This document shows, one piece after another, positions 1-6,614 of a DNA stretch of 15,855 nt; the first letter of the stretch is position 1; each line of letters opens with the position of its first letter. The position numbers were made by a program, and so were the translations under genes. The notes beneath the pieces were generated by a model, which was not told where the DNA came from, searched no databases, and worked only from the letters and a program-made list of their open reading frames with translations. The stretch is from positions 1 through 15,855 of the forward strand of contig CAIKJM010000329.1 in NCBI GenBank assembly GCA_903827735.1. Direction: 5' to 3'. Source of the DNA: an uncultured Rhodanobacter sp. GTDB taxonomy: Bacteria > Pseudomonadota > Gammaproteobacteria > Xanthomonadales > Rhodanobacteraceae.

Positions 1-879
1 ACCCGTCGTTTCCAGTACGTCCAGCTCGACGTCTTCGCCAGCCGGCTGTTCGACGGCAATCCGCTGGCCGTGGTGATCGATGCCGACGACCTGGATACCG
101 ACACCATGCAGCGCATCGCGCGCTGGACCAACCTCTCCGAAACCGCGTTCCTGCTGAGGCCGACCCAGCCACAGGCGGATTACCGCGTGCGCATTTTTAC
201 CACACGGCAGGAGCTGCCGTTCGCCGGTCATCCCAGCATCGGTAGCGCCTATGTCGCGATCGCGGCAGGCAAGGTGACCGAGGGCAAGCGCTCGCTGGTG
301 CAGGAATGTGTCGCGGGTCTGCTGCCGGTGCGGGTCGACGGCGAAGGTGATACGCGCGTCATCCACGTGCAGGCGCCGCCGGCGACGATCGAGCGCTGCG
401 ACGACGCCTTTGTTGAAGAAGTGGCGAAGGCGCTGCACACACCTTTGGATGGCGCACGCATGCGCAGGGTCAACAACGGCCCGGTCTGGCTCGTCTGCGA
501 TCTTGGCGAGGCGAACGTCGTGAGGGGACTTCATCCGGATTTCCCCGCCGTCGCGTTGATCTGCGAAAACGCACCTGCGGTGGGCGTTTGCGTATTCGGG
601 CGCGAGCATGACGGCACCGCCGCGATCGCCGTACGCGCTTTTTGTCCCGCCGACGGCATGCCTGAAGACCCGGTCACCGGCAGCGCCAACGCGGCGATTG
701 CCGCCTACCTACAGGAAACAGACGGACTCAAGATTTATGGCCCCCGCTATCTTGCGAGCCAGGGCCGCGAAGTGGGCCGCAACGGCATCGTCGACGTCAG
801 CGTCGATGTCGCCACATCATCAATCACTATCGGCGGCGCCTGCGCCATCGGCGTGCGCGGCGAGCTGCAGCTGAATTAG
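1..879 (+). CDS. PhzF-family isomerase/epimerase (5' end cut by window edge)
   Basis: This is a PhzF-like protein of the diaminopimelate-epimerase fold, a family that includes the phenazine-pathway isomerase PhzF and many cytoplasmic homologues of unknown substrate. The frame is open from base 1, with 292 residues visible, so the gene probably starts only a few codons outside the window; the GTG at 70 is internal. Residues 6-24 give the family opening (YVQLDVFASRLFDGNP). The glutamate of NLSETAFLL (about residue 47 of the visible part) sits where the PhzF catalytic Glu is expected. FAGHPSIGSA and EDPVTGSANAAIAAYL match the two signature loops of the active-site cleft. The key residues look intact, so it should be an active enzyme. 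No phenazine genes are visible, so the substrate cannot be named. A strong terminator follows 23 bases after the stop. Confidence 0.9.
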   Translation, partial: TRRFQYVQLDVFASRLFDGNPLAVVIDADDLDTDTMQRIARWTNLSETAFLLRPTQPQADYRVRIFTTRQELPFAGHPSIGSAYVAIAAGKVTEGKRSLVQECVAGLLPVRVDGEGDTRVIHVQAPPATIERCDDAFVEEVAKALHTPLDGARMRRVNNGPVWLVCDLGEANVVRGLHPDFPAVALICENAPAVGVCVFGREHDGTAAIAVRAFCPADGMPEDPVTGSANAAIAAYLQETDGLKIYGPRYLASQGREVGRNGIVDVSVDVATSSITIGGACAIGVRGELQLN

Positions 880-901
880 TCCACATGGCAGTTGTTACTG
901 C

Positions 902-940
902 AAAAAAAACAACGGCCGCGTTCGCGACCGTTGTTTTTTA
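902..940. terminator. Bidirectional rho-independent terminator between converging genes
   Basis: An 11-bp perfect outer stem (905-915 with 928-938) encloses a GC-rich inner part. It is flanked by an A-run on the left and a T-run on the right, so it can terminate on both strands. It lies between the PhzF-like gene (+) and the outer-membrane protein gene (-), which converge here. Confidence 0.9.
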
Positions 941-962
941 GAAACTTTTAAAAACTGATCGC

Positions 963-1532
963 TTAGAAGCGGTATTCGGCAAAGCCTGAGTACACGCCGA
1001 TGCTCTCGTTGAAACGGTAGCCATCGAAACGCACTCGACCGTGATAGTCGTCGTAGCTCAGGCCCAGACTGAATTGCGGCGTGATGTCGTAGCCAACGCC
1101 AGCGCCAAGGTAGGCACCGTTGCCATGAAAGCTGTCCGAGCCAAAGCCCTGCACACCCTCTTCCAGCGTCGAATGGAAATAGCCGCCGCGTGCAGAAACA
1201 AACATCTTGTTCTCGAACTTGTATTTGATGTTGAGGCCCAGCAAAGGCCCCTTGCCCTTGACGCTGTACTTCTCGCCAAAAATTTCACCGGTGGCGCGAC
1301 CAAGATCCACGTAGCCGCCTTCAACGCCGAAATCGACCTTGTAGCTCTGCCAGCTGTAGCCGGCGCGAATGGCTCCGCTTGTGTCGGTGTTGTTGTCAAA
1401 TCCACCATCATGATAGGTCGACTGGCCTAGATTGCCGTTGATGAAAAATGTGCCCGGATCGGCCGCCAAAGCGCTGCCCGAGACAGCCGCCAGCGCGCCG
1501 GCAACGGCGATCACTTGAATATGCTTCTTCAT
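963..1532 (-). CDS. Small outer-membrane beta-barrel protein
   Basis: This 189-residue protein has a classic signal peptide: KK at the N terminus, a hydrophobic Ala/Val core, and a cleavage site after SALA at about residue 23. The mature part of about 166 residues alternates polar and aromatic/hydrophobic residues with many Gly and Tyr (for example LGAGVGYDITPQFSLGLSYDDY) and ends in Arg-Phe. A terminal Phe is the usual BAM-dependent barrel-insertion signal. Size and pattern fit an eight-stranded OmpA-type/OMP_b-brl barrel without a peptidoglycan-binding domain. The ligand or role is unknown. The start at 1532 is supported by a purine-rich AGGGGA ribosome site 5-10 bases upstream. The gene stands alone, divergent from the permease gene and ended by the bidirectional terminator. 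Confidence 0.85.
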   Translation of the reverse strand: MKKHIQVIAVAGALAAVSGSALAADPGTFFINGNLGQSTYHDGGFDNNTDTSGAIRAGYSWQSYKVDFGVEGGYVDLGRATGEIFGEKYSVKGKGPLLGLNIKYKFENKMFVSARGGYFHSTLEEGVQGFGSDSFHGNGAYLGAGVGYDITPQFSLGLSYDDYHGRVRFDGYRFNESIGVYSGFAEYRF

Positions 1533-1630
1533 GTTTTTCCCCTGAGTTGGTGCTTCCCTCCCGCTGCCTCATGCATGCGGGCGGCGCATTTTTGCAAAGT
1601 CGGACGCGATAGGGAATCGCGCAAGAACAT

Positions 1631-1644
1631 GCGATAGCTATTGC
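1631..1644. promoter_or_regulatory. Near-perfect palindrome in the divergent intergenic region
   Basis: GCGATAGCTATTGC is a 14-base inverted repeat with one mismatched position pair. It lies in the 168-base region between the divergent outer-membrane protein (-) and permease (+) genes. It could be an operator for either or both genes. No regulator is recognised and the match could be chance. Confidence 0.25.
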
Positions 1645-1700
1645 GCGTCGCGCGACGATGCCGCCACCATGCGCAGTCATCTTTGAGGAAGCGCAAAATC

Positions 1701-3017
1701 ATGCCCATCGCCGAGCCCGGTTACCAGCGCAGCCTGCGCCCGTGGGATGCCGCTCTTATCGTGGTGGGCGGCATTATCGGCGGCGGCATCTTCCTGACAC
1801 CGGGCATCGTCGCCCAGCGCACGAATTCCGGGCTGACGCTGTTGCTGTTGTGGGTTGGCGCTGGCGTACTCACCCTCATCGGCGCGCTGTGTTATGCCGA
1901 GCTAGGTGCGAGACGACCGCACGCCGGCGGCAGCTATGTGTACCTGAGGGAAGCCTTCGGGCCGCTGGCGGGCTTTTTGTTTGGCTGGACGATGCTGCTG
2001 GTCATCTATTCCGGCTCCACTGCCTTTGTGGCCAAGATTTTTGCCAGCTACGCCAGCACGCTTTTCGGCCTCTCGCCGGCCTGGGCGATGCCGCTGACCG
2101 TCGGCGCCTTGGTATTTGTGGCGGGACTGAATCTGTTCGGGCTCAGGCTGGGCGCGCGGATTCAAAACCTTTTCGCGCTTCTGAAGCTGCTGGCGGTCGC
2201 CGTGTTGGTGGTGTGCGGGCTATTTCTTGCGGGCGCTGGGCGCGCGCAAATACTGGCCGTCGATCCTGCGCATCACGGCAGCGGCTTTATGAGCGCGGCT
2301 CTTCCGGTGCTGTTCGCGTATTCGGGCTTTACCTACCTCAATAACCTCGCCGGGGAAGTGCGTGACCCGCAGCGCACGCTGCCGCGGGCGTTGATGCTCG
2401 GCATGCTGCTGGTGATTGCTGCCTACGTGCTGGTCAACGTCGCCTACCTCGCTGCGCTGGGACACGCCGGGCTCGCGGCTAGCCAGGCGCCGGCCGCCGA
2501 CGTGATGCAGATGGTTTTTGGATCGTTTGGAGCGCGGCTCATTGCTTTGGGCGTTGCCATTTCGGCGCTGGGCTTTTGCAACATCACCCTGGTGGCCGGC
2601 GCCCGCGTACTGCAGGTGATGGGCGAGGACGGCCTGTTTTTTCGGTCGGTGGCGCGGCTGCACCCTCGGTATAAAACGCCGAATATCGCACTGCTTATCC
2701 TGATCGGCTGGTCGATCCTGCTGGCGGTCACCGGCAGCTACAGCCAGCTGCTCGATTACGCCACGTTTGGCGACTGGCTCGCCTGCGCCGTCGGCGTGGC
2801 GACGCTTTTTTGGTATCGCCGCCATGACGATGCGGCTATCCGCTTTCGCGTACCGGGTTATCCCCTGCTGCCGCTGGCGTTTGTCGCGGTCATCGCCTGC
2901 GTGGTGTTTGCCACCATGCGCGACAACCCCGTCAATGCCGGGATCGGGCTGATCATCATCATGGCCGGCGTACCGGTGTATTTCATCTGGCGCCATCTTT
3001 TCGGCCGTAAGCCCTAG
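1701..3017 (+). CDS. APC-superfamily amino acid permease
   Basis: This is a 438-residue inner-membrane transporter, almost entirely hydrophobic, with about 12 membrane segments as expected for the amino acid-polyamine-organocation family (AA_permease_2 type). The first segment carries the diagnostic unwound-helix motif VGGIIGGGIFLTPG (residues 22-35), where APC proteins bind the substrate amino group and carboxylate. The loop sequence CYAELGARRPHAGGSYVYLREAFG is also typical. Length and motifs resemble LAT/SteT-type exchangers or neutral amino acid permeases, but specificity cannot be read from the sequence. The ATG at 1701 is preferred over the upstream in-frame TTG at 1641: GAGGAA lies about 10 bases before it, and family homology begins just after it. 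No neighbour suggests a pathway. No clear terminator follows. Confidence 0.9.
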   Translation: MPIAEPGYQRSLRPWDAALIVVGGIIGGGIFLTPGIVAQRTNSGLTLLLLWVGAGVLTLIGALCYAELGARRPHAGGSYVYLREAFGPLAGFLFGWTMLLVIYSGSTAFVAKIFASYASTLFGLSPAWAMPLTVGALVFVAGLNLFGLRLGARIQNLFALLKLLAVAVLVVCGLFLAGAGRAQILAVDPAHHGSGFMSAALPVLFAYSGFTYLNNLAGEVRDPQRTLPRALMLGMLLVIAAYVLVNVAYLAALGHAGLAASQAPAADVMQMVFGSFGARLIALGVAISALGFCNITLVAGARVLQVMGEDGLFFRSVARLHPRYKTPNIALLILIGWSILLAVTGSYSQLLDYATFGDWLACAVGVATLFWYRRHDDAAIRFRVPGYPLLPLAFVAVIACVVFATMRDNPVNAGIGLIIIMAGVPVYFIWRHLFGRKP

Positions 3018-3043
3018 TGATCGCCGGGCACAGCAGAAATTTT

Positions 3044-3072
3044 TTGACTCGCAGCGTCAGTGTTTCTCTTAA
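3044..3072 (+). promoter_or_regulatory. Candidate sigma-70-type promoter for the oxidoreductase operon
   Basis: TTGACT (3044-3049) is a near-consensus -35 hexamer. Exactly 17 bases later lies TCTTAA (3067-3072), a weak -10 matching about half the consensus. The gene start is about 73 bases downstream, and the stretch contains no gene. The good -35 and correct spacing support it; the poor -10 keeps confidence low. Confidence 0.35.
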
Positions 3073-3145
3073 GCCGCAGCGCCTGTTCAGCGGAGCACGC
3101 TGCCGAGATGCGACAATCGCCGCACAGATTTCGAGGAGATTTTGA

Positions 3146-3676
3146 ATGGCGCTTGCGCAAGCCCAGGCTCTGCCGGCTACCAACACCATCGTGCCGGACA
3201 AGATCCGTGACGGCATCGACCTGCAGATCAACGGCGAGCACTACCGCCATACCGGTGATCCGCAGATGCCGCTGCTGTGGTATCTGCGCGATGTGCTTCG
3301 GCTGACCGGTACAAAATATGGCGGCGAGCACGGCGAGAACGGCGCCGACCTGATCCTGCTCAAGGGCAGGGCGACCTCGGCCATTTCGGTGAGCGTGGCC
3401 AAGGCCGCCAACGCGGAGATCGTCACCATCGAGGGACTCGCCGCCAACGACGGTACGCTGCATCCCGTGCAGCAGGCTTTCATCGACGAGGATGCGATCG
3501 GCTGCGGCTACTGCACGCCCGGCTGGATCATCGCCTCGGTCGATCTGCTCAAGCGCAAGAAGCAGCCCAGCGACGACGATATCGATACCCTGCCCAACGT
3601 CTGCCGCTGCGGCTGCCAGACGCGCGTGCGCCGTGCGATCAAGCGCGTGGCCGCCGGCAAGGCGGGCCAGCCATGA
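3146..3676 (+). CDS. Small (2Fe-2S)-binding subunit of a molybdenum hydroxylase, ferredoxin-cluster cysteines missing
   Basis: This 176-residue protein is homologous to the iron-sulfur subunits of isoquinoline 1-oxidoreductase and aldehyde/xanthine dehydrogenases, which pass electrons from molybdenum outwards. The C-terminal helical domain keeps its cluster ligands: C120 and C123 in CGYCTPG, C153 and C155 in CRCGC. The N-terminal plant-ferredoxin domain keeps its frame (LLWYLRDVLRLTGTKYG) but has lost all four expected cysteines. The canonical C-x4-C-x2-C loop reads GEHGENGAD, with Gly60, Asn65 and Asp68 at the Cys positions, and the fourth Cys is Ile80. One cluster should therefore be absent. 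There is also a roughly 25-residue Ala-rich N-terminal extension. A strong GAGGAG ribosome site precedes the ATG. The stop overlaps the next gene's start (ATGA), implying translational coupling. There is no signal peptide of its own; it probably rides out with the Tat-bearing large subunit. Confidence 0.85.
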   Translation: MALAQAQALPATNTIVPDKIRDGIDLQINGEHYRHTGDPQMPLLWYLRDVLRLTGTKYGGEHGENGADLILLKGRATSAISVSVAKAANAEIVTIEGLAANDGTLHPVQQAFIDEDAIGCGYCTPGWIIASVDLLKRKKQPSDDDIDTLPNVCRCGCQTRVRRAIKRVAAGKAGQP

Positions 3677-5946
3677 GCGACGCGAATCACGGCATCCGAC
3701 TTTCGCGCCGGCGTTTTCTACAGGTGCTAGCCGGCACCGCCGGCGCACTGGTCATCGGCATCCGCGCGGCCGAGGCCGCCGATACCGACGCGCCGCTGCC
3801 GCCGTCGCTGCTGGGCGACACCTTCTACGGCATCGGCGCTTATGTGCGCATCGATGCCGATGGCAACGTGCTGATCGGCGTGCGCGATCCGGACACCGGC
3901 ACCGGCGTTGCGACCGCGCTGCCGCGCATCATCGCCGATGAGCTCGACGCCGACTGGAATCGCGTTAGTGTGGTCTCGCTGGGTTTGGGCGTCACCGACA
4001 ACAACGGCCAGCCCAGCTGGATTTACGGCCGTCAGCTCGGCGGTACCGGTGGCTCCATTTCGGCCGCGTGGGCCGACCTGCGTCAGGCCGGTGCGGTGGC
4101 GCGCTGGCTCCTGTTGCAGGCGGCCGCGCGCCGCCTTGGCGTACCGGCCGACCGGCTGCGCTGCGAATCGGGCACGGTGATCGCGCTGGACGGCCGCCGC
4201 TTCACCTACGGCAGCCTGGTCGAGGATGCGAGCAAGATCGACATGCCCAACAGCGTGCCGCCGCTGAAAACCGCGGAGCGCTATCAGCTGATCGGCAACC
4301 CCGCTGGTGACGTCGATGCGCGCGAAATCGTCACCGGCCAGACGCGCTTTGCGATCGATCAGCAGTACGGTGATACGCTCACCGCCGTCGTGGTGCATTG
4401 CCCGTGGCCAGACGGCACGCTGGACGGCATCGACTTCACCGACACGCTGGCCGTCAAAGGCGTGCGCAAGGTGCTGCAGCTCAGCCCCGAGGTGGGCCAG
4501 CAAGCCGGCACTACGCTCAGCGCCACCGCCGTGGTGGTGCTTGCCGAAGACACCTGGTCAGCGCTCAAAGGTCGCCAGAAGCTCAAGCTGAAGTGGAAGC
4601 CAGGCGCGAGCAACAGCGAAAGCAGCGACGCGCTGGAGCAGCAGGCCGGCGCCCTGCTTGCCGGCAAGACCGACCCGACCACCCGCGTGCGCAACGACGG
4701 CGACTATGACGCGGCCAGCAAAAAGGCCGCGCGCCGACTCGAGGCCACCTATTTCCAGCCGTGGCTGGCACACGCCACCGCCGAGCCGATGAACTGCCTG
4801 GTTCGCGTGGAAAAAAACAAGGCGACCCTGGTCGTACCGACGCAGGCGCCGCAAAAAGCCTGGGCGGTGGTGCACCGGATTACCGGCCTCTCGCCGGATC
4901 AGATCGAAATTGGCGTGCCGCGGGTCGGCGGCGGCTACGGTCGCCGGCTCGATCACGACTACCTGGCCGAGGCGGTGATGCTGGCCAGCAACAAGGACAT
5001 CGACACCTCGGTGCGCCTGATTTGGACGAACGATCAGGACCTCGCGCACGACTACTACCGCTCCGGCAGCGTGCACCAGCTCAGCGTGATCATCGATCGC
5101 AAGCGCCAGATCACCGGCTGGAATCAGCGCATGGTCAGCGCCTCGGCCCTGGTCAACCGGGGCGTGCCGGACAGCCGCCTGTGGACCTCCGAGGTGGACG
5201 TCGACCAGCTGCCCGCGGCGCTGGTACCCAACTACCGCAGCGACTGGTACGCGCAGACCTCGGCCATACCGCGAGGACCGTCGCGCAGCATGCCGCACCT
5301 CAGCAACGCATTTGCCGTGGAAAGCTTCATCGACGAAATCGCGCATAGCATGAAAGAGGATCCGCTCGACACGCACCTGCGCCTGCTTGGCGAGGCGCGC
5401 GAACTGCCGCTGAGCGGCGGCGGCACGTTCGATACCGGCCGCTTGATCAACGTGCTGAAGCTAGTGGCCGACCGCATCGAGTGGAAAAACTGGCTGCATA
5501 GCGTCAACGGCCTGGGCATCGCCTGCTGGCACTTCAACGGCGCCTACGTGGCGCACGCGGTCGAGGTAGCGACTAAAGATCAAAAGCTCATCGTCCAGCG
5601 CGTGGTCTGTGCTGTGGACGTGGGGCGCATCATCAATCCGATGGGCCTGGAAGGCCAGGTTGCCGGTGCCACGCTGGACGCACTGTCCACCGCGCTGAAT
5701 CTGTCGATCACTTTCAAGGATGGCCAGATCCAACAGCACAGCGGCAAAGATTACCCGCTGGCCAGCATGGCGCTGCTGCCCAACGCGGTGGAAGTGATCA
5801 CCGTACCCGGCGATCGCGATCCGGCCGGCGCCAGCTTCCTTGCCATGCCGACGGCGGCACCGGCGCTCGCCAATGCGGTATTCCGGGCTACCGCCGTGCG
5901 CATACGGCGATTACCACTAACTCGCGAGTTGTCGCGTCTTTCCTGA
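3673..5946 (+). CDS. Molybdopterin-binding large subunit, isoquinoline 1-oxidoreductase beta-like, active-site motifs altered
   Basis: This 757-residue protein begins with a twin-arginine signal (SRRRFLQ at residues 11-17, then a hydrophobic stretch to about residue 36), so the complex should fold in the cytoplasm and be exported. Family landmarks follow in order: YVRIDADGNVLIGV (57-70), GGTGGSISAAW (123-133), TQAP (390-393), VGGGYGRR (418-425), SNAFAVESFIDE (544-555), AVDVGRIINP (647-656) and a C-terminal APALANAVF. Two functional positions differ from the canonical family as I recall it. The GQG loop reads G76-T77-G78, and the segment normally carrying the base Glu (GVGEPG) reads GASFLA, placing Phe722 where Glu is expected. 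Start 3673 is chosen because it overlaps the upstream stop (ATGA) and opens directly into the Tat signal; the frame is also open further upstream, but only as a shadow of the small subunit. No cytochrome c or XdhC-type chaperone lies nearby. It is either a pseudoenzyme or a diverged hydroxylase. Confidence 0.85.
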   Translation: MSDANHGIRLSRRRFLQVLAGTAGALVIGIRAAEAADTDAPLPPSLLGDTFYGIGAYVRIDADGNVLIGVRDPDTGTGVATALPRIIADELDADWNRVSVVSLGLGVTDNNGQPSWIYGRQLGGTGGSISAAWADLRQAGAVARWLLLQAAARRLGVPADRLRCESGTVIALDGRRFTYGSLVEDASKIDMPNSVPPLKTAERYQLIGNPAGDVDAREIVTGQTRFAIDQQYGDTLTAVVVHCPWPDGTLDGIDFTDTLAVKGVRKVLQLSPEVGQQAGTTLSATAVVVLAEDTWSALKGRQKLKLKWKPGASNSESSDALEQQAGALLAGKTDPTTRVRNDGDYDAASKKAARRLEATYFQPWLAHATAEPMNCLVRVEKNKATLVVPTQAPQKAWAVVHRITGLSPDQIEIGVPRVGGGYGRRLDHDYLAEAVMLASNKDIDTSVRLIWTNDQDLAHDYYRSGSVHQLSVIIDRKRQITGWNQRMVSASALVNRGVPDSRLWTSEVDVDQLPAALVPNYRSDWYAQTSAIPRGPSRSMPHLSNAFAVESFIDEIAHSMKEDPLDTHLRLLGEARELPLSGGGTFDTGRLINVLKLVADRIEWKNWLHSVNGLGIACWHFNGAYVAHAVEVATKDQKLIVQRVVCAVDVGRIINPMGLEGQVAGATLDALSTALNLSITFKDGQIQQHSGKDYPLASMALLPNAVEVITVPGDRDPAGASFLAMPTAAPALANAVFRATAVRIRRLPLTRELSRLS

Positions 5947-5966
5947 TAATCGTTTCGCTGATTAAC

Positions 5967-6000
5967 AACAGATGGCCGTCTTTACGGCAATTTGTTTTTT
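5967..6000 (+). terminator. Rho-independent terminator after the oxidoreductase operon
   Basis: A 13-pair stem (5967-5979 with 5984-5996) has one G-A mismatch and one G-T pair. It has a CTTT loop and runs into a six-T tract ending at 6000. It begins 21 bases after the large-subunit stop, and polarity fits rightward transcription. Confidence 0.75.
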
Positions 6001-6038
6001 AAGTGATATTCGACGGATGTAAGCCAGTTTGCGAGAGA

Positions 6039-6503
6039 TCAAACGACGGAGAACCGAACCGGCCTTTCCATAAAAATCCGTTCCGGCGTCTGCCCGACCG
6101 TTTGGAATCCGTGCCTGACATAGAACGCCTGCGCTCGCGTATTAACCCGCAGCACCCGCAAACGCACCGGCTTGCCGAGCTCATCCGCTTCACGAAGCAC
6201 TAGCGCCAGCAGCGCGCTGCCGATTCCTTTCCCACGAATTGACGAGTGCAGGTAGAGCTTCACCAGCCAGAGGTGCGTAGGCAGGTTTTCGGCGGCCACC
6301 AAGCCGACAACGGCACCCTCGACGTCGACAAGTCGGTGCGTATCGGGCGTGTAGTTTTCCCAATGCCTCGCACGCTGCTCGCTCTCCTCCCAGCGGCCCC
6401 AGGCCTGCTCCACGAAACCGCACATCGCATTCTTGGTGATCTCGTAGGTGAGCTCGACATCGTCCGCAGTCGCGGCGCGTAGACGAAATGGCAGCGGGCG
6501 CAT
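6039..6503 (-). CDS. GNAT-family N-acetyltransferase
   Basis: This 154-residue single-domain protein has the GNAT fold, transferring acetyl from acetyl-CoA to an amine in the cytoplasm. The pyrophosphate-binding loop is intact at residues 90-96 (RGKGIGS, the R/Q-x-x-G-x-G motif). It is preceded by the beta-4 strand HLWLVKLYLHSSI and followed by the motif-B region NTRAQAFYVRHGF (121-133), whose Tyr128 is the usual general-acid position. The acceptor substrate cannot be inferred. The start at 6503 has GGAAGA about 8 bases upstream. It lies 111 bases downstream of the TonB-like pair on the same strand, so it may be read through from that operon or have its own promoter. No convincing terminator separates them. 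Confidence 0.88.
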   Translation of the reverse strand: MRPLPFRLRAATADDVELTYEITKNAMCGFVEQAWGRWEESEQRARHWENYTPDTHRLVDVEGAVVGLVAAENLPTHLWLVKLYLHSSIRGKGIGSALLALVLREADELGKPVRLRVLRVNTRAQAFYVRHGFQTVGQTPERIFMERPVRFSVV

Positions 6504-6614
6504 AACGAATCTTCCATCGTGAAACTATCTAGCGAAAAACCGCCGATCGGCCTCAAAAGCAACAATTTCGTCTCAACAGAGCCTCGATGGGGACTATAAC
6601 TTCGAAGCCATTTG

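Noticed and set aside
1..879. PhzF-like gene as part of a phenazine cluster
   Set aside because: No other phenazine gene is visible, and PhzF-fold homologues are common outside phenazine producers.
3302..3391. Loss of cysteines explained by a frameshift or misassembly
   Set aside because: The reading frame is the family frame both before (LTGTKYG) and after (TIEGLA, CGYC), and the spacing is unchanged, so these are substitutions rather than indels.
3277..3672. Open frame extending the molybdopterin subunit 132 codons upstream
   Set aside because: It is the shadow frame of the small subunit, Arg-rich and without family similarity; the ATGA overlap and the Tat signal fix the start at 3673.
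6542..6551. GCCGATCGGC palindrome followed on the minus strand by a T-run, as a terminator for the TonB-like operon
   Set aside because: As a hairpin it leaves only three base pairs around a four-base loop, too weak to call a terminator.
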